64,000 nt of DNA from NCBI GenBank assembly GCA_902479065.1, contig CABSNM010000003.1:62001-126000 (forward strand), in the 5' to 3' direction. This document shows positions 60,592-64,000 of this stretch, piece after piece. The notes under the pieces are model-generated. The model had not been told where the DNA came from. It saw only the letters and a program-made list of their open reading frames with translations, and ran no database searches. Numbering within the stretch: position 1 is the stretch's first letter; each line of letters opens with the position of its first letter. The translations under genes and the position numbers were made by a program. Source of the stretch: an uncultured Collinsella sp. GTDB taxonomy: Bacteria > Actinomycetota > Coriobacteriia > Coriobacteriales > Coriobacteriaceae.

Positions 60592-61896
60592 CTACTGGTT
60601 GTCAGCAGCCGAGAAATCCATATCGAGCGAGGAAACGGCCCAACCGATATGGTTATCGGAGCGCACGAATTTGACGGTGTACTCCTGCTCGCCGCCCTTG
60701 GACAGCGATGCCTTAACCTTAGCGGTCGTCTCGGTCATGGACTGATCCATGCCCTCGACGGACACGGTGGCACCCTGCGGAATCGAGGAGATGATCATCG
60801 ACTTGGCGTCCTCGGACAGGCTCGAGGCCAGGCAAGACTCGGCCTTTGCGGTGTCACCGTCGCCGGCAGCCTGGAACAGATCGGTAACGACAGACTCCTG
60901 GGACGGGAAGCCAAAGCCGCGCGTGTAGGCAAAGCCCAGACCGCCCGCGGCGATCAAAATGAGCAGAAGCAGCACGATGAAGACTTTGAGACCCGTGTGG
61001 CGATGGCGGCGACGAACCTTGGCCTGCTTACGATCCTGACGGTCCTGCTGGACCATCTCGGACTCGGACAGCGTAAAGAAGCCGGTGTCCGAGGGATCGG
61101 GCATAAACTGACCGGTCGCGCCCGTAGGATCGAGCGGATCGACGGCAGGAGCGTCCATCGCGGGCGCCGGAGCCGTGGCCATAGCCGTCTGGGCAGACAG
61201 CGCGGCAAGCGAATCGTGCACGCGGGCAAGCTCATCGGCCTGCTCGGAGGTGAGCTGGTAGATGCCATCGGCAGTAGCGGCGTTAAAGGCGTCGAGTGCG
61301 TCGGAGGGGCGGCCGGCGGCAGAAAGTGCCTGACCCATGCCGGCGTTGAGCGCACGCGTGTCGTCGCGGGGGCCGGCAAAGTCGATAGCCGTGCGGTAGG
61401 TCTCCACGGCATCCGCCGGACGGCCGAGCTTAATGAAGCAACGACCAAGCTCGCCGAGTGCGGCGGCAGGAGCCGGATTGGCGCCGTCGATGGCAGCCTG
61501 ACGGAAGGCAGTACCCGCGTTGGCATAGTCGCCCGACTGGAACAGCGCGTTACCCAGACCCAGATAGGCCTTAAACGGCGTGGCATAGGAAGCGTCCTGC
61601 GTAGCAGCAGAGAACGCCTGGGCGGCCGTCGTGTAGTCGCCCACGGCGGCGAGTGCCTTGCCGCGGTTGGTGAGCAGCGCGCCGCGCTTGCCATAGGTGC
61701 CGTCATTGAGGGCAGCGGCGTAGGCCTCGGCGGCCTCGGCATACATGCCCAGGTGCATCAAGGCGTTGCCACGAAGGTGATCGGCCTCGCCCATAATCTC
61801 ATCGGGAGTCTTTGCCGCCCCAAGCATCTGGGCTGCAGCGGAAAAATCACCCGCGCGGTAAGCGGCGCGGCCCTGTTGGATCAGCTGGCTATTCAA
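60592..61896 (-). CDS. TPR-repeat protein with one membrane helix and extracytoplasmic domain
   Basis: 434-residue protein of unknown function. Residues 1-225 are tetratricopeptide repeats (YRAGDFSAAAQML, YAEAAEAYAAAL, GDYTTAAQAFSAAT, GDYANAGTAFRQAA, GRPADAVETYRTAI, GRPSDALDAFNAAT). A Pro/Asp-rich linker, a basic stop-transfer patch (KQAKVRRRHRHTGLK) and one transmembrane helix (VFIVLLLLILIAAGGLGFAY) follow. The C-terminal 100 residues (DLFQAAGDGDTAKAESCLAS) resemble small NTF2-like domains of the DUF4878 kind. So a cytoplasmic interaction scaffold is joined to an outside sensor or binding domain. It lies between ppiB and mreB. Confidence 0.8.
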   Translation of the reverse strand: MNSQLIQQGRAAYRAGDFSAAAQMLGAAKTPDEIMGEADHLRGNALMHLGMYAEAAEAYAAALNDGTYGKRGALLTNRGKALAAVGDYTTAAQAFSAATQDASYATPFKAYLGLGNALFQSGDYANAGTAFRQAAIDGANPAPAAALGELGRCFIKLGRPADAVETYRTAIDFAGPRDDTRALNAGMGQALSAAGRPSDALDAFNAATADGIYQLTSEQADELARVHDSLAALSAQTAMATAPAPAMDAPAVDPLDPTGATGQFMPDPSDTGFFTLSESEMVQQDRQDRKQAKVRRRHRHTGLKVFIVLLLLILIAAGGLGFAYTRGFGFPSQESVVTDLFQAAGDGDTAKAESCLASSLSEDAKSMIISSIPQGATVSVEGMDQSMTETTAKVKASLSKGGEQEYTVKFVRSDNHIGWAVSSLDMDFSAADNQ

Positions 61897-61907
61897 GGAA
61901 GTCCCCT

Positions 61908-62450
61908 TTACTCGTGAACGATCTCGACATGGACGATCTCGTCGCCGGCACGCAGCTGCGAAATCACATCGAGACCCTCGACCGTGGTACCAAAGACGGT
62001 GTAACCGGAATCGAGGTTATGCTGGGCGCCCAGGCAGAAGTAGAACTGCGAACCCGCGGAATCGGGGTCCATGGAGCGTGCCATGGCAAGGGCACCATCG
62101 ACATGGCTGTTGCGCGGATTGGTGGCAAACTCGCCCTTGATGCAGTAGCCGGGACCACCGGTACCGGGCATGCCGTCGGGGCCCTCAAGACCGGCAGCGA
62201 CGTCGGCGCCGGACATATCGCGGGTATTGGGGTCGCCGCCCTGAATGACAAAGCCGGGCACATAGCGATGGAACTTAAGGCCATCATAGAAACCCATCGT
62301 GGAAAGCTCGCAGAAGTTCGCGACATGAATGGGAGCGCCCTCGCCGTCAAACTTGACCTTGATGGTACCCTTCGACGTCTCGATAACGGCGCACTCGTCG
62401 CCGGCAAGCTGATACTCGGGCGTGTAGAGCTCTTTCTTAAAACCAAACAT
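61908..62450 (-). CDS. Peptidyl-prolyl cis-trans isomerase, cyclophilin type
   Basis: 180-residue cytoplasmic cyclophilin. Active-site pattern FHRYVPGFVIQGGDP, then GSQFYFCLGAQHNLDSGYTVFG. No signal peptide, so it acts inside the cell on protein folding. The central loop (GADVAAGLEGPDGMPGTGGPGYCIKGEF) is longer than in minimal PpiB and is typical of actinobacterial and clostridial forms. An extended -10 TGCTACAAT lies 40 bases upstream. It precedes the TPR gene by 11 bases, so the two are probably co-transcribed. Confidence 0.94.
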   Translation of the reverse strand: MFGFKKELYTPEYQLAGDECAVIETSKGTIKVKFDGEGAPIHVANFCELSTMGFYDGLKFHRYVPGFVIQGGDPNTRDMSGADVAAGLEGPDGMPGTGGPGYCIKGEFATNPRNSHVDGALAMARSMDPDSAGSQFYFCLGAQHNLDSGYTVFGTTVEGLDVISQLRAGDEIVHVEIVHE

Positions 62451-62489
62451 GTGGTTCCTTCCTCGTGCGTTTAAAGCATATTTGTACGA

Positions 62490-62498
62490 ATTGTAGCA
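62490..62498 (-). promoter_or_regulatory. Extended -10 promoter of the cyclophilin gene
   Basis: Minus-strand TGCTACAAT (TG-N-TACAAT), the closest match to consensus among the TGCTA elements here. Confidence 0.55.
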
Positions 62499-62557
62499 AT
62501 AAGCATGCGCTTACATCAATTGCGCACGTAGGTTATGCCGACTATGGCGAACTAATT

Positions 62558-63700
62558 TTAGGAACGCTGCTGCGGCTTCCAGGAACCCACATTGGCGTCG
62601 TACTGGTTCAGCGCGCTGTTGCCGCCCTGCGCGATGGGCGCCAGGATCTCGCTTTGGTGGGAACTCATCGACTCACCATCAGGAATGGCCAGCGAGATGT
62701 CCCAACTCTGGCAGATCACGTCGACACGCTCGAACATCCACTCGGCAAGCTGCTTTAAGTGGGCGATGTCATCCGCATAGACCGTATCGTCCTGATACTT
62801 AAGGTTGTTGAGCTCATCTTGCGTCTTTTTGATCTGGTCGCGCAGGGCGTAGGCACTCTGCGACAGCTCCTGACGGGTGGACAGCGGCGATCGGAGATAG
62901 CCGTTGTTAAAGGAATCGATGACCTCGCCGATCTGGTCCTCGTCACCGTAGGACACGATAGTCTGATACAGACCGTCGAGCCTGGTATAGAGCTGATCAT
63001 CGGTGAGCACGGTTTCTTCCTGGACCACCTCGGCAGAATCGTCCTGCTTGGTATCGTCCTCAGTCGCCTCGCCCTTTTGGCGCGTAGGGAAGGTCGTCTG
63101 CGCGGCCTGGCCAAACTGGTCATAGAAGCCAGGCATGACACCCATGGGATCGGCTGTCACGAACCAATAGGCACCGCCGCAAAGGACGGCAAGGACCGCG
63201 ATGACGATGAGCGGCTTGGGGATATGACGCTTGTGCTTGTGATAGGCGTCCTCGTCGGGGTGCACCTTGCGCTTGGGTTTTTGAGCATCGTCATGCAGGG
63301 AAACGGGCGTGGGAATATCGACCTTGGGGATACCGAAATCCTTATCGAAAGCCGGCAGCACGCAGGTCTCGTTAGGATCAGCGGCATCCGAAAGCACCGC
63401 AGCGGCAGAGGCCGGCGCATGCGGCACCTCGGTATCGATCTGCTCTTGCGTTAGGCGCGGAAAGCCCGCCGTGCGGCCCGCTGCCAGGTCGGATGCGGCC
63501 GCGTCCTCGGAGAGGATACCCGGAGCGGGGCGTCCGCATTTGGGGCACGTACGATCATGCGGAGAAAGACGGGCACCGCAGCCCTCACAGAACACGAACT
63601 CGGTGTGCTCGGGACCATCGCCCGGACCCACATAGGCGTTGCAGTAGGGGCAGAACGAGGCGCCGTCCTCGATAGTCTTAAGGCAATGCGGGCAGATCAC
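62558..63700 (-). CDS. Zinc-ribbon membrane protein of unknown function
   Basis: 380-residue protein. Two N-terminal zinc ribbons (CPHC, CPYC, CEGC, CPKC; residues 3-60) are followed by a disordered, Asp/Pro-rich segment and a basic stretch (KHKRHIPK). One transmembrane helix (PLIVIAVLAVLCGGAYWFV, near residue 170) and a C-terminal outside domain with acidic linker (EATEDDTKQDDSAE) and helical region (YALRDQIKKTQDELNNLKY) complete it. The start is GTG 63698-63700, giving MICPHC, with AAGAGG 5 bases upstream. The architecture (cytoplasmic zinc ribbon, single helix, outer helical domain) parallels the TPR protein two genes on. No enzymatic motif seen. Confidence 0.82.
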   Translation of the reverse strand: MICPHCLKTIEDGASFCPYCNAYVGPGDGPEHTEFVFCEGCGARLSPHDRTCPKCGRPAPGILSEDAAASDLAAGRTAGFPRLTQEQIDTEVPHAPASAAAVLSDAADPNETCVLPAFDKDFGIPKVDIPTPVSLHDDAQKPKRKVHPDEDAYHKHKRHIPKPLIVIAVLAVLCGGAYWFVTADPMGVMPGFYDQFGQAAQTTFPTRQKGEATEDDTKQDDSAEVVQEETVLTDDQLYTRLDGLYQTIVSYGDEDQIGEVIDSFNNGYLRSPLSTRQELSQSAYALRDQIKKTQDELNNLKYQDDTVYADDIAHLKQLAEWMFERVDVICQSWDISLAIPDGESMSSHQSEILAPIAQGGNSALNQYDANVGSWKPQQRS

Positions 63701-63740
63701 GGCATCCTCTTTTCGAAGCAATTCAAACAATCGAGGTTAG

Positions 63741-63749
63741 AGCATAACA
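63741..63749 (-). promoter_or_regulatory. Extended -10 promoter of the zinc-ribbon gene
   Basis: Minus-strand TGTTATGCT (TG-N-TATGCT), 41 bases before the GTG start. The -35 is unclear. Confidence 0.45.
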
Positions 63750-63808
63750 TCGCCACGGCCCCACAGGAACAAGGCACCAATTCAACATCGCCAGGGTAGT
63801 CTATTTGG

Positions 63809-63892
63809 GGGGATGATTTTTCTGGGACGGGGATTAAAAAATCATTAGGTACACAATGATTTTTTAATCCCCGTCCCAGAAAAATCATCCCC
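63809..63892. repeat. 38-bp perfect inverted repeat
   Basis: Arms 63809-63846 and 63855-63892 are exact reverse complements around the 8-base centre AGGTACAC. The arm contains TCTGGGACGGGGATTAAA and ends AAATCATT. It lies between an incoming minus-strand gene and the zinc-ribbon gene. Too long and AT-mixed for a plain terminator; it looks like a REP-type or miniature mobile palindrome. Confidence 0.85.
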
Positions 63893-63905
63893 GACGCAAC
63901 TGGGG

Positions 63906-64000
63906 CTAGGCCTTCTTTGCAGGCTTTTTCTTTTTGCTCGGCATCGAGACCTTAATGCCCTGGGCGGACTTGGTCACCTGCGAACGTTTGGTACCCGCAC
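63906..64000 (-). CDS. 3' end of an unknown protein with Lys-rich tail
   Basis: The last 31 codons of a minus-strand reading frame end at TAG 63906-63908 with the tail MPSKKKKPAKKA, preceded by GTKRSQVTKSAQGIKVS. Such basic tails are common on actinobacterial nucleic-acid-binding proteins. Too little is visible to name it, and the frame is supported only by its clean stop, composition and the spacing to the inverted repeat. Confidence 0.5.
   Translation of the reverse strand, partial: AGTKRSQVTKSAQGIKVSMPSKKKKPAKKA

Overview
The window is a GC-rich chromosomal core region, read mostly from the minus strand. Gene content and order point to a coriobacterial actinobacterium, most likely Collinsella or a close relative. 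Evidence: an actinobacterial-type integration host factor next to gmk and rpoZ, the order rnhB-yraN-comM-dprA-trmFO-xer-rpsB-tsf-pyrH-frr-uppS-cdsA-dxr-rseP-ispG-proS, bifunctional AdhE, pyruvate phosphate dikinase with its regulatory kinase, and a rod-type mreBCD-PBP2-RodA block. The assignment is inference from gene order and protein character, not from a database search.

Layout. 1-4.8 kb: start of lepA, rpsT, then comEA-comEC-holA. 5-7.5 kb: mihF-gmk-rpoZ-thiI. 7.6-13.1 kb: a complete pyrimidine operon pyrR-B-C-K-D-F behind an attenuator-like leader. 13.2-18.5 kb: plus-strand island with rpmB, a REP-associated transposase (minus) bracketed by inverted repeats, adhE and a small kinase-like gene. 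18.6-28.7 kb: proS, ispG, rseP, dxr, cdsA, uppS, frr, pyrH, tsf, rpsB (isoprenoid, lipid and translation genes). 28.9-35.6 kb: xer recombinase, trmFO, dprA, comM, yraN, rnhB, rplS. 35.8-39.7 kb: ppdK and its regulator. 39.7-45.3 kb: glyQS, lepB, trmD, rimM, khpA, rpsP. 45.4-46.7 kb: dinB on plus. 46.8-50.8 kb: rsfS, yqeK, nadD, obgE, rpmA, rplU. 50.9-60.5 kb: two radical-SAM-linked genes, a DUF697-like membrane protein, rodA, mrdA, mreD, mreC, mreB. 60.6-64 kb: TPR membrane protein, cyclophilin, zinc-ribbon membrane protein, a 38-bp perfect inverted repeat, and the 3' end of an unknown gene.

The genes form functional groups: DNA uptake and processing for natural transformation (ComEA, ComEC, DprA, ComM), de novo UMP synthesis, MEP-pathway isoprenoid synthesis feeding undecaprenyl diphosphate, cell elongation, ribosome assembly, and fermentative carbon flow (AdhE, PPDK).

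The most interesting signal is an identical 20-base sequence placed 71-75 bases upstream of the first gene of each of the two competence operons, at 4855-4874 and 34234-34253, and found in full nowhere else that I noticed. It looks like a competence-regulon promoter or operator. Other points worth attention are a transposase with paired inverted REP-like repeats and an altered HUH motif, a xer gene with no normal start codon for its conserved N-terminus, a winged-helix-like insertion in RseP, and helically phased repeats upstream of ppdK.
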